Below, one piece after another: positions 33,365-45,104 of a stretch of 64,000 nt of DNA (position 1 is the stretch's first letter; every line of letters begins with the position of its first letter). Source of the DNA: Rhizophagus clarus (taxonomy: Eukaryota > Glomeromycota > Glomeromycetes > Glomerales > Glomeraceae); assembly GCA_015698045.1 (NCBI GenBank), contig BLAL01000044.1, positions 1-64,000 of the forward strand. The letters are read 5' to 3'. The notes under the pieces are model-generated. The model was given only the letters and a program-made list of their open reading frames with translations, was not told the origin of the DNA and ran no database searches. Both the position numbers and the translations under genes were made by a program.

Positions 33365-35781
33365 ATGACATTGTCAAAATACTTATTACTGACAATTATT
33401 TTATTTCATATAATTATAATTGGAATATGTGCACCATCATCAGTTAAAACAGATCAAGCTGATTCATCAAAAACACAATCAACAGCATCACAAAAGCCAA
33501 CAGAAACGGCGTCTTTGTGGAGTATTTTCAAAAATATTTTTACTAAAAAACAACCTGATCCTAATAAGTTCGGTAAATTTGAAATTGAAAAAAATATTAA
33601 TGAAACGAAAAATATACTTGTTGGATCATTTGTTGGAGGTAAACAAAATAAACACATGAATATGTTGACATTCGATTATTCTGTTTTTTAAAGGTTTGTT
33701 TTCGGTTAGGGTTGAGTCATCTTAGGCCATCATTGGAAATTTGTAAAATTTTGATAGAACGCGGATATAAGGTAAAATTATTCTCTGGTTTATAAAAATA
33801 ACATTGATAAACTTTTCATATTCTTTATTTTCAATTCATTCAGGTAGCTTTAGTTGCGCCGGGAAATTTTACATCACCCACAAATTATCCATCGATAAAA
33901 CAATATTCCACTGGACCAGAACATGATACAAAAGAATTATCACACGTATATAAAGCAATATATGAAAAGCCATACGATTATAATTCATTTTTTTTGGAAA
34001 AAGATGAAGCAGATAAACAATATTTAGAAAGATTTGAAGTTTATAGACGATCTACGATAGATTTTAAACCAGATTTATTTTTATGTGATTTATTAAATAA
34101 CGAAGCTTGTTTTGATATTGCATGGAAATTTAAAATACCAGCTGTCGGTGTGAGTAGTTCACTAAACAGTAGGTATTTTCTATCGAGCTTTTTTTTTTGT
34201 AGAAAAAACTTGTGGCTATTTTCTAAACAAAAACGTTTTTATTTTAGGACGAACATTCGCACCATACAAATCAGATCCAATTTACGGATGTCATTCAAAT
34301 ATGGAAAAAGGATCATTTATCGAGAGATTTAAATGTTTAATTATACAACCCGCCAGATTTCTTTATGAATCTAGACAGAGAATTATTTTTTTGAATGAAA
34401 AAAGACTTTCGGTCGGTGTATCCCCCGTAACTAGTTCTTTAGAAAGAATTAAAAATTCTTTATTCTTGGCTGATACTTTCTTTGGTTTTGAGGTACGGAA
34501 TTTGAAGAGGATTTGATTTTTCGATAACAGATGCCACTAATTGATAGAATATATAATATGTATATATATATATATTTTTTATAGATTCCACATCCGGTAC
34601 CTCCACTTTATCAAGTAAGTTCTTCTTTCTTAAGTATATCATTAATAATTTAACCTTTTATAAAAGGCTATAATACATCTCATGGGTGATCAAGGGTGAT
34701 CATGGGTGATTAATAAGAAAATAGAAAATCTTCGCGCTCAATAATTGATTTTGTTTTGATTCACTTTCAAATGAAAATTAATTAGGAAATCGGTCCAGTT
34801 ATGCAAGAATCATACCCGCCATTAACATCAGAACTTTCATCATTCTTATCATCTCATCAGAGGATTATGTATGTATCATTTGGCATGCAAGCTTTCACGA
34901 CACCTGAAAACTATGCAATATTGTTAAAATCATTTTTAGAAGTTATAGATAGAAATATTATAGACGGAATTGTTTGGTCATTATCAGGTCTTGAAAATTT
35001 TCCAACGTTATCAGATGACACACAATTAGAAACATCAGAAATTCTTAATAATCGTTATACACATATTTATGTTACCACTTCATCATCATTAGAAGACTTA
35101 ACGCCACAAGTATCCATATTAAATCATTCAAATACAAAAATATTTTTAACACACGGAGGGGTAGCAAGTTGTCATGAATCATTATATGTAGGCAAACCCA
35201 TGTTAATATTACCATTGGCTTCAGATCAATTTTCTAACGCTGAAAAATTGGAAGAACAAGGTGTTGCACTTAAATTGGATAAAATGAATTTACATGTAGA
35301 TGATATTGTAAGAAAAATCGAATTTTTACAATTAGACTCCAGAGTTAAAATTAATTTAAAAAGAATGCAGATATTAACAAAAATTAATAGTAAAAGAAAA
35401 TATAGAGCTGCTGATTTAATCGAATTTGTTATGAAGGCTTCTCAATTAAATCCAAACAATAATGGTGTGAAAGAACGTGTTGTTGATAAGAATAGATTTA
35501 AAACAGAAGGAAAAGAATCTTCAGAAAAAGTAAGCAATGAAACTAATCCTGAACCTAACGAACCTGCAATAGAAGATATATATGAATGGTTATTAAAAGA
35601 ATGGATTACGCCTGATTCGAGAATGGGATTTATTAGAGGAAAATATTTAGATGTTTATGGGGTTGTATTGATTTTATTTATTAGTATTATTGGATCCATA
35701 ATTTGGACTGGTTGGTCATTGGTTAGTTTTATTGTTAATAGTATAGCTTTTTTGCTTGAAGGAAAATTAAAAACTGATTAA
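33365..35781 (+). CDS. UDP-glycosyltransferase (GT1 family), membrane-anchored
   Basis: Six exons: 33365-33638, 33710-33771, 33844-34168, 34248-34492, 34585-34614 and 34786-35781. All are GT-AG and in phase, total 1932 nt, 643 aa. It transfers a sugar from a UDP-sugar to a small acceptor, probably in the ER or secretory membranes. Features in order: signal peptide or anchor (residues 5-22); a low-complexity Ser/Gln/Thr linker; the N-terminal GT1 fold beginning ILVGSFVGGLSHLRPSLEI (family motif around GHxxP), then IERGYKVALVAPGNF; acceptor-side region; and the nucleotide-binding half with MYVSFGMQAF and the signature THGGVASCHES at about 434-444, followed by GKPMLILPLASDQ with D459-Q460. The C-terminus has two hydrophobic segments from about residue 597. 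The 100 residues before them are charged. Exon 5 is a 30-nt microexon encoding IPHPVPPLYQ. The acceptor substrate is unknown (sterol and lipid are only possibilities). Confidence 0.88.
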
Positions 35782-36154
35782 TTAAGAGTATGAATCAGAA
35801 AGATTTTTTTGGGAGGCGAAATTAAATTAATTACTATATAAATTATTATATTACAAATTATTTTGAGTAATAAATCATTTTAAAACCAAATTTCTCCAAT
35901 TCTATGAAATTTACGCGGTAACTGCGGATTTACCGCTTCAACCACAAAAAAGAATTACAAAAAAGGTTACACACGCTGACTAAATTCTTATTACATGCTA
36001 ACTATGCGGAAAAGAATTAAAATTATATGATATTCACGCGATTTTGAATAGCTAAATAAGTAATAAATACAGAACTTATTTTTTTTTTTATTTTTTCAAA
36101 AACAAAATTTAAATATTAATCCTCTACCTGATTTGAAATAATCAAGAAGAAAAA
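35782..36154. other. Intergenic, nothing recognised
   Basis: AT-rich 3' flank of the UGT gene and presumed promoter of the next ORF. Confidence 0.4.
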
Positions 36155-36526
36155 ATGTTTGTAGCTGCGAACCTCGTAATAGCAAGCTCAAGTTCAAATA
36201 CATTCTCTAAACAAAAAGATTTGACTAAACTTCTTCCAAATTATTACGAGCAAGAAATGTCTAATTCACATATTGATTCTCTTGATCAATTAAATAACCG
36301 GCGACAACTCGAATCTTTTCGACCCAACAACGATAATACTTTAGACAAAGAATATCTCGAATTTTCTTTCGCATCATCATCTGTATTACTGTCACCAAAT
36401 TGTAATGAAAGTAAACGAGTATATGCCGACGATTTATTTGAAGCAGGTTTACTAAATTCTTGGTTAAAAATATTAACTGTTGATGTTATGAAAAGGAGAT
36501 TAAAGATGTTATTCGGACATTTTTAA
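36155..36526 (+). CDS. Hypothetical protein, 123 aa
   Basis: An uninterrupted frame from a true ATG. The composition is more gene-like than that of the neighbouring intergenic DNA. It is Ser/Asn-rich in the first two-thirds (ANLVIASSSSNTFSKQKDLT, LDQLNNRRQLESFRPNNDN) and ends in an amphipathic basic helix (SWLKILTVDVMKRRLKMLF). No signal peptide, transmembrane segment or known motif. It may be a complete small gene or one exon of a longer one; no convincing flanking exon was found. Confidence 0.45.
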   Translation: MFVAANLVIASSSSNTFSKQKDLTKLLPNYYEQEMSNSHIDSLDQLNNRRQLESFRPNNDNTLDKEYLEFSFASSSVLLSPNCNESKRVYADDLFEAGLLNSWLKILTVDVMKRRLKMLFGHF

Positions 36527-37354
36527 CTGTATTAGTGTCACAATAAACTAATTTGTACTATCACTTATCCAATATAATTTATACGTAATTTACCTCTTAG
36601 AGAAGTAATAAATTTTTTAATTGTTTATTATTAACTAATGATTATCAATATATTTAATTAAGCCGGTAAACTGCAAACTGCAAAAAATAAAGACATGGCA
36701 ATACAATTCATTTAAATTGTAATGTTAAAAATAATTATTATAGACACAATTTACTAAATTACACTGTATGAGCTGTCAGATTGATTGGCGGATTGACCGG
36801 ATTGACCAGATTATCCAGATATCCGCAAATTTTCTTATCATAGAAAGTTATTGAGCTTTTTGATTTAATAGTAAAGTTCAAAGAGTGGCTAGTAAAAGAC
36901 AATAATTAATTAATTATTTGTCTTATACTAAAAATTTCTTTTTACTTAATTTTTAGAGAGGGGTAACGATAGCATACATATACGGCAAAAGTTTAACAAG
37001 GACAAAACAAAACCATTACTAAAAAGTGTTTAGTAAGTGATACGAGCGTGTAAAGATCGAATATCACATAAATAACATTCGAGATTGTTTCAAACCAATC
37101 AATATATTTTTGACCAAAACTTTAACAACCGAGGCATCAGCCCATTGTGGTCGCATGATTATTGCAGATGCATAGATAATAAATGGTGCATTTGATTAAA
37201 AATACTGCATCACGGGATAATGCTAAATATAAAAAAAATTCCTTGTCTTTTCTTTCCTCATTCTATCGTTTTCATCGATAAAATATTTCTTAAATTTTTT
37301 ATATTTAGTGAGTGTATTCAGTAATAAATTTTTTTTCTACGCATAATATCAAGA
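36527..37354. other. Intergenic, nothing recognised
   Basis: AT-rich sequence with short GATTGRCGGATTGACCGGATT repeats near 36783-36810. It contains the presumed promoter of the F-box gene at 37355. Confidence 0.4.
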
Positions 37355-39107
37355 ATGAGAGCAACTCATGTCGACGCACCGATTTTGGACTCAAAGATAA
37401 CTCTTGATCATTCTATGATTTATACACTTCAAGACATGATTGTTAGGATTAGACCACAAAAAATGATGTTTCTTAAAACCACGCATGTTCCATGGTATCT
37501 TGAGAGGTAATTATTATAATTATTTTGTTTTATTTATTTTCAAATCTTTTCATTTTATCAAAGTTCTTAATAGTTATACATAATTATTAAGATTCAATCA
37601 AGGTAGATTAATATGTCATTCATCCTTACTTAATCTTGACTGTATTATAAATATATTGGAATTCCTTGATAATGATCCCGCTACTTTATTCGCCTGTGCA
37701 TTAGTTAATAGAGAATGGTGTAAAATTGCAATGTGCATCTTATGGCGTGATTCCTGGAGATATAAAAAAAGTTTTCAATTACCGGGTAACAAAAAAATTC
37801 AAATGATTTCAATATTTCTTGAATCATTACCACAATATAATTTAAATACAATTGAAAGGAAGATTGGTATCTCTATAGTGTCTAGAAAAACATTATTAAA
37901 TTATGCCAAATTTGTAAGATATATAAGAATTCGTAGCTTGGAATGGCATTTAACAAAGTGGGTTCAACATAATGCAGGATACTATATCAGTGAAGAGAGT
38001 TCGGACTTACGAAAGAAAGTTACAATTATCAGTCAAGTATTGTTAGAACATATTCTTAGATCGACGCCAACAATATATGGGTTAAATGTCAATAGCGAAA
38101 ATTATACTTCAGGATCTTTAACATCTGCTATAAGAAATGTACCTAACGCAAAAATTTCTTTAGCCAATGTTAAAATCTTCACGTTTGGTAAAATATGGAC
38201 GACGATGCCAAATTTATTTGAAACTCTTTCAACAATTTGTTATAAAATTAATACATTGGAAATTTGTCCATCACAAGATATCAAATATACAGCTAGATTA
38301 ATTAGTAATCAAATGAATATAATATCTCTCACGCTTGTTGATACTCCACTAAATCGTCATGAAACAAAAAATGAAGCATATACTTGGGATAATGAAATAT
38401 TTATTGCCTTATTATATAAGGCTAAAACTATAACTCGAATTACGTTAAAAAACATTCATTTATCTCTAAAAGAATTGAATTACTTTGAAAATCTAGAGGA
38501 ATTGTATATTACAAATTATGTGGGTGATATTACTCAAAAATATTTCCAGGACTTATCAGAAATTTCCTTAAGAAAGCTAAAAAAATTTTTTATTATTTCT
38601 TTATTTTCAGAAATTTGTTTGAAAAGTCTTTGCAAATTTATAAAAAATTCCAATGAATTAACGCATCTTAAAATTCAAGGGCGTAAATTGCACGATCCTG
38701 ATTATTCAATAACATGGATAAACTCTTTAGCTAAAAATAATAGAAATCTTGTTTCTTATGAAGGTCCAATTGGGTCAAATGATATAGTAGCATTATGGAT
38801 ATTTTTAGATTCTTGTAAAAGTCTTCAGAAATTACATTTTCAATGCAACAAATATAACTCTTTCACTTCAAATAAAAACTTGAAAAGTTTCGATAATATA
38901 CTAAGAGAAATTACAAGAAAAAAGCCTGCAGTTTTAAGAAAATTAACGGTGGGTAAAGGCTGGACTATTTCTTGTAAAGGGGTTGAAAACTTCATAAAAT
39001 GTCGGAAGAATTTGTCTGTGCCAATTAGATTTGAATGGGATTCACATACAGTAATCATCGGAAATATAAATGAATTAACTACGAAATATTGTGGAGTAAT
39101 TAATTAA
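37355..39107 (+). CDS. F-box protein with leucine-rich C-terminal region
   Basis: Exons 37355-37506 and 37607-39107 join in phase (100-nt GT-AG intron) to give 550 aa. The first exon supplies the only in-frame ATG; without it the second exon would have to start at a TTG. Exon 1 encodes a 50-residue leader (MRATHVDAPILDSKITLDHS and onward) not seen in typical F-box proteins. The F-box follows at about residues 55-95: SLLNLDCIINILEFLDNDPA, TLFACALVNREWCKIAMCIL, WRDSW. The rest has leucine-rich, LRR-like segments (ITRITLKNIHLSLKELNYFE, NLEELYITNY, LRKLKKFFII, NELTHLKIQG). It is probably a substrate receptor of an SCF ubiquitin ligase. The substrate is unknown. Confidence 0.8.
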
Positions 39108-39741
39108 TAAGGCTCATAAAAATTGAATAGAACATTAGGAATCATAATCATCATTTTTAGTTAAAGCATAAGGGTTATTTATCTTAGAACTTATTTTTTG
39201 AGAAAGATTTATGTTTTTATTATACACCTAAAATTTTATTAATTTATAAAACTGATTAAATATATGTAAAGTTTATATTACAATATCCGTTATATGTAAA
39301 AAAAAAAAATCTGATATAAGAAAAATTCATTATAATATGAGGTATATACAGTTATATTTAATTAGTAATGCAGTTAACTCTTTTGAAACTTTGTGTTAAA
39401 TGTATACCCTCTATATTTTAATAATGCATTTATATAAGAGTTTTCTCTATATACATCCTATATAACTTTAAATCTGAATAATTTTTGAAATTTTACTAAA
39501 AATTCTGATATATAACCAAATTTTCTAAAATGTAAATAATAAAATTATTTAATTGCTAATCTACATATAATTGATAGAATTTATATAGTAAAATATGGTG
39601 ATATATTAATTAATAAAAAAAATACCATTTTAAATTTCTATTTTCTTAAGAAATTACAATATTAAATATATATATAACTCCAAAAAAACTTATTGTAACT
39701 GGTACTATTATATTAGAACTTCATTATTATAATCATATTTA
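39108..39741. other. AT-rich intergenic, possible MITE remnants
   Basis: TATCCGTTATATGTA and ATATACAGTTATATTTAATT words around 39280-39370 resemble terminal sequences near 25440 and 44950. No gene. Confidence 0.35.
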
Positions 39742-41397
39742 CAGTGGCTCACTAAAAAAATGCATCACTTAAATTTAAAACTTTAAATTGTTATATTTAA
39801 TTAATTATAAATATTACTAATAAAAAATAAAATATATTTAAATTTATTAAACTAAAACTAATAAAAAAAATGTAATTTTATCCAAATTTAATAATAAAAA
39901 AAAATTTCTAGCAAGTAAAAATCTCAATTTTGATGATGCATTAAATATGTGGTTTATGCTGAATAGGTATTTACCAGTTAATTTTATATAAAAAGGTTTA
40001 AAATAAATGCACTTTTATGCATTTAAACGTTAAATCACATTCTATTACTATGTTGTGTAATCTTTCTTTACTTTTATGATATCATTTACTCGCCTTGGCA
40101 TAGATTCGATTAATTTTATGCACATGTCCACTTCTACTTCATTCCATATGTTCTGAATTTTATCACATAAGTCTTCTTTTCCTGAAATTTGAACTAGAAG
40201 TTTTCTTAAATGCCTATCCACTTTGTTTCAAAGGTGTTCTATAGAGTTAAGATTGGGTGACTAGACCGGCTAGTCAAGAACTTCAACACTATTATTAAAA
40301 AACCAGTCCTTTACACAATTAGAGGTATGCTTAGGATCATTATCCTGCTGAAAACCAATCCCATCAACTTCTAAGTCATAATAAGAAAAGATTTTTAAAA
40401 AATCTTTTATTAAAATTTGGCAATAAAGTTCACTATCTAACCCCCATTTATCCTACAAAGATTGCCAACACTTTTCAAAGTAAAGCATCCCCAAACCATA
40501 ATATTTCTGCTGCTAAATTTAACTGTTAGTTTAACATGAGGGCTTCTTAAAGGATCTTTTGGTCTTTTCCAATAGTACTGATGTCTATCAGATCCAAAAA
40601 TCATAAACTTACTTTTGTCTAACTACACTACTCTTGACTAATCCTCAACAATCCAATTTCAGTACTTTCATGCAAAGGCAAGATGATGAGTTTGATGAGT
40701 TTTTTTAAGGTAGGGTTTTTTTCTTTTAACTCTTAATCTTAAACTGTTTCTTTGAAATGTTCAGTGTACAGTTTCTGTTGAAACTTGGATATTATTATCT
40801 GTCCTTAGCTTACCTTGAATACTAACAGCTGTAGAACATTCTTTGGTAGCAAAAAGTCAAATAAATTTACATTCAGTACAGGCAGAAAATTTTTGTAGGT
40901 GACCTGACTTTAGTTTATCCTTAATACTACTAGTTTCTCGTATATGTTGGTGAGTTTTTACAACTGTTGACTGATGAACATCTATTTTATTTGCAATGTA
41001 ATGGGTGGAGTATTCTTCCTCAATAAGAGTAATAACTTCAACTCTTTGTTCATTAGATAACCTCATCATTTTTAGTTTTTTTTACATATTCTAATAAAAG
41101 AAGGAGTAAAGTTTGTTTTTAATCATTTGTGTTTATAAAATTTTTGACTTTGTGAAAATTTTGATATCTTTTTTTTTTATCAGAAAACCACAAAAATGAC
41201 GCATTACTAAAATTAGAAATAAACAAAAGCCACATCTTATCACATGATTAAAATCAGATAAAAACTATTATTTTTTATTTATTTTAATTTGATAAATATA
41301 AGTACACTTTATTTTTTATTATTAATATTTATAATTAATTAAATATATAAATTTAAAACTTTATAATTAAATAATGTGTTTCTTTAATGAGCCACTG
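39742..41397 (-). mobile_element. Tc1/mariner element, decayed, with ~110-bp TIRs
   Basis: The element starts CAGTGGCTCACTAAA at 39742 and ends with the inverted copy TTTAATGAGCCACTG at 41397, flanked by TA on both sides (39740-39741 and 41398-41399), the expected target duplication. The TIRs stay similar for about 110 bp (left 39742-39855, right 41285-41397). The element is 1656 bp long and carries the transposase relic on the minus strand. Confidence 0.92.
40050..41069 (-). pseudogene. Tc1/mariner transposase relic
   Basis: On the minus strand it starts MMRLSNEQRVEVITLIEEEY at 41069 with the paired-type helix-turn-helix (YIANKIDVHQSTVVKTHQHI), then runs into stops at 40857 and beyond. Downstream remnants in shifted frames still show DDE-family landmarks: LDKSKFMIFGSDRHQYYWK, NIMVWGCF, GFQQDNDPKHTS and SPNLNSIEHLWNKVD. 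The ancestral protein would be about 340 aa; this copy cannot encode it. Confidence 0.85.
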
Positions 41398-42100
41398 TAT
41401 ATGACTTATTTATTATTTTTTAAAATTTAATAAAAGTCTTTTATTTTTATTTTTATTTTTATTAAAACAAAAGAATCTATAAATAAAAGTTCTTTATTAT
41501 ATATACATAGTAATATTTATTATATTCATATTTTTTACAAATTGGACATATTTATAAAAGAAAAAGAAATATAGTAGTGTATAGTATTATTAAAAATATA
41601 ATAGTTAACAAAAATAATAATCAAAAAAGTCTTATAAATATTAAAAAAAATTTAATTAGTAGAAATCATTTGTACTATAAAAGCAAAATATTATGAAATC
41701 TTTATTTTTTTTACATATAAAATTTTATAAATTGCAAAGAAAAAAAAATTTTTTATAAAAATATATTTTTTTAAAATCTTAAATACATATTATAAGTATT
41801 AAATTATATAATTGTATAATAATTTAATTGTATTTATTTAATATAAAAAGATGATCAATATGGTTTAAATAATAGGTATCAAAACAAATGCATCAAAACT
41901 TTTTAAAGTTGTTAATTATTCTTATTAAATCAATTTAAATCCAATTAAATAAAATTTAAAATATAAATAATACATGATATAAACTATTAAAAAAACAGAA
42001 AATTCAATATAAATTTATTAATTAGTTTTTTAATTACCTAACATTAAACTAAAAAAACTTGGTGTTTTTGTTTTACTACTTTTTAAAATTTTTAAAAATT
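41398..42100. other. Extremely AT-rich, nothing recognised
   Basis: Almost entirely A/T runs. No inverted ends or coding sequence could be defined by eye. Confidence 0.4.
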
Positions 42101-43725
42101 CAAAATTTTTACAAAATTGTATTATGATTTTATAATAAAAAAATGTAAAATTAATTATTACATAACTTAAATTATTGATTAAAGTTAAAAAAATTAATAC
42201 TTTTTAATAATAAATTAATTTATTTATTTAATAAATGGGCAGGCTCACAGCAAAAGGTGGGGCTGACAATTATATAATTTTAAGAAAATCGCAATTTTAA
42301 TTATGTAATCAATTTTAAAGATCATTATTTATTATATCATTATTAAAGATTTTTGAAATTAGTTTTTATGAATTAGGATAAAATTTTGCAAGGAATTCAC
42401 TAAAAGTATTAGTTTTTTTCTAGTAAGAATAGATCATTCATTAAATATAATAAAAGAAAAATACAAAACTTATAAATTATAAATTATTATACATATCCGC
42501 CAATTTGCAAAATTTGCCGATCATCAGTTGTGTAGTGTAGTACTGATCAAAACATAAGAAAAAATAATCAAAAAATATAAAAAATAAGTAAAATAACCTT
42601 TTAAGATCTTTCCCAAAAAATTTACCTTTTTTAATCTGAGCCCAGTAGAAGAAATTTCTAAAAAAAAGAAAAAAAATATTATAAAGTTAGTCCATTAAAA
42701 AAAAGAAACAAAATTCCAGAATATTTAACAATTTAACAAAAAAAAATTAATTTAAAAATAATTAATAACAAATATTAAATAGATTTTAATAAAAAACTAT
42801 TTAATATATAATTTAAATTTGTTAAAATATCATTATTAACATAGAGTTATTTATTTATTTAAAGATTTTTTAGAATAATTTTGCTATTTATATAAGATTT
42901 TTTTATAAACTATAAAAAAAAAAATAAAAAAAAATAAAAAAAAATAGCTGCAAATTATATATAATGTAAAATAACTACTGGTATACTTGCAAAAATTCTT
43001 AACTTACTTTGGTGGGAAAGTTGATGGGAAGTTGATGAGAAGTTCAATAGGAAGTTCATAAAAGAAAAAAAATTTTTAATGCTACTTTGTTGAAGTAATT
43101 TCTTGATATCATGTGTCATATGATCATGTAGCATAAATATAACCATTTTTGTGAAACTTGCAAAACTTATTTTTTATTAAATGAATGTCAAATTCCTTAG
43201 TTTAGGTTATAAAAAAAACAATTTTTCTGAAAAATCAGATAAATTAATACATAATTATTTATAAATTTAAAAAAAAAAATTTTGGCTAAGCCTTACCTTT
43301 TGCTATAAGTCTGCCCAAATATAATTAAAAATTATTAATTTTTTAGTATAAGGTTTTTTTTTTGAATAAAATTAGATTAAAGATTTTTTTTAATAAAATA
43401 ATACTAAAATTTAGATTCTCTTAATTAAGGGGAATATGCAAAAAAAATTGCATTTGCAACAGATCTCTAGTTAGTAAGAAATTGTTTGTTAAAAATAGTA
43501 ATGATTTTTATTTTACATATTATTTTATTATAATCTAATTTTATTCAAAAAAAACCTTATACTAAAAAATTGTAAAATTTATATATTTTATAATAATTTT
43601 TAACTATATTTATTAAATAAATAAATTAGATTTTTTTTAACTTTAATCAATAATTTAAGCTATTTAATAATTAATTTTACATTTTTTTTATTATAAAATT
43701 ATAATACAATTTTGTAAAAATTTTG
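42101..43725. mobile_element. Non-autonomous TIR element carrying a nested MITE
   Basis: The left arm (about 42101-42268) and right arm (43286-43317 plus 43595-43725) are inverted copies. They share TTTTTACAAAATTGTATTAT, AATTATTGATTAAAGTTAAA and the GC-richer TGGGCAGRCTYAYAGCAAAA block. The right arm is split by a separate insertion (43339-43571). The interior (42270-43285) is AT-rich without a coding gene; a 63-codon frame at 42955-43146 is not supported. Confidence 0.7.
43339..43571. mobile_element. Nested palindromic MITE, ~230 bp
   Basis: The left arm, TTTTTTAGTATAAGGTTTTT then TTTGAATAAAATTAGATTA, matches the complement of the right arm ending CCTTATACTAAAAAAT. The element interrupts the right arm of the surrounding TIR element, so it inserted later. 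Confidence 0.75.
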
Positions 43726-44205
43726 ATTTTTTAATATAAATTTCAAATTAATTATAATTAACTAGTCATATGATTGATTGATGATTGATTGATGATTGAT
43801 TGGTATATAGTTAGAATTTACCAGTTATCAATATGCCACCAATCGACTATATCAGATTAATGACCAATTGGTTGCTAATTGGCTTATTATATATTAGCAG
43901 ATTTTTAGATTTTTTCAATAATAATGTTTTTATAAATAGATTATTATTTAAAGAATAATGATTAATTTATATACTATTATATAATATAGACTATAATACT
44001 TCAGATATTTTACAAATTTTAAAGAGTTGATTCTATATTTTTTTTTTTATTTTATACAAAATTTTATTATTAATAAAAAGTATTTAAAACTTATAAAATT
44101 ATTAAGGTATTATTATATACTATATTTTTAATTTATAAATTGAATTAAATTAAATTAAGTTTAATTTACAAATTTAATTTTTACTAATTATATCAATTTA
44201 TATAT
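43726..44205. other. AT-rich DNA with GATTGATGATT tandem words
   Basis: GATTGATTGATGATTGATT repeats at about 43772-43802 are followed by ACCAATTGGTTGCTAATTGG-type words that recall the 59.2-59.4 kb repeats. No gene. Confidence 0.45.
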
Positions 44206-44778
44206 ATAATTTATTATCGCCATTTTCGAATTGCTGTGATCAGGTGATTTGTCGATCAATTAAAAAGAATACCAAAAACAGCTGAAAATAACTGAAAACA
44301 ATTAATTTATTAAAAATACTCTTATTAAACACATACAAAAAACACTTTTTATAAATATTTTTCTTAAAAAACACTAAACTTGACGCTTTTAACATTTTTT
44401 ATTATGTTTATAAGATGTTTTACACTGTATTTTTTATTTATTAAAAACTAAAGATCTAAATAAAAAAAAATAGTTAGAAATAAATAAAAAAAGGAAAAAA
44501 ATGAAAAAAAATGAAAAAAAACTAATAAAATAAAAAAAATATTACCTGTTACTTAGTAGTAAACTTTTAGAATTGTTAAAAATCAGTTTTTAGGAATCAG
44601 TCTTTAGGAATCGGTCTCTGTAAAGTTTGTATAATGGTGGCTTAGCATTACACAGATCAAATAATGTTTGTGATATTTATAGTAAAAAGTAATTTTAATT
44701 TGTGTAATCTAAAATCAATTTTTATTTATATAAAAAAAAGCCGCTGATCACAGTAATTTGAAAACGGTGATAAATTGT
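44206..44778. mobile_element. TIR-bounded non-autonomous element, ~570 bp
   Basis: The left end, TTTATTATCGCCATTTTCGA then ATTGCTGTGATCAGG, and the right end, CCGCTGATCACAGTAATTTG then AAAACGGTGATAAATT, are inverted copies with few mismatches. A single solo end of the same type lies near 58126-58170. No ORF inside. Confidence 0.65.
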
Positions 44779-45104
44779 AATTAATAGATTATGTCTAATT
44801 ACAAAAAATTTAATATTTAAAATCAATATTCTATTATATGATAATAATTATTGTAAAATAAATAGATAAAAATTATTATAATTAATTATTTTATATTATT
44901 CTAAAAATTCTACATTAATAAATATAAAATCATTAGTTTATTTACTATACAGTTAATCCTTAATATAGTGAACTTTTGATATACCAGATTTTTATTAATA
45001 TGTAATATTTAACCAATTAAATGTATTAAAACTAATTAAATTACTTAAATTTTTTATTATAATTTTATAGTAAAATTAAAGTGTAGAATTTAGAGTTTAT
45101 TATA
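44779..45104. other. AT-rich spacer with pogo/Tigger-like end
   Basis: CAGTTAATCCTTAATATAGT then GAACTTTTGATATACC near 44951 resembles the ATATAGYGAAC...GATATAAC terminal sequence of pogo/Tigger-type elements. No matching opposite end was found. Confidence 0.35.
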
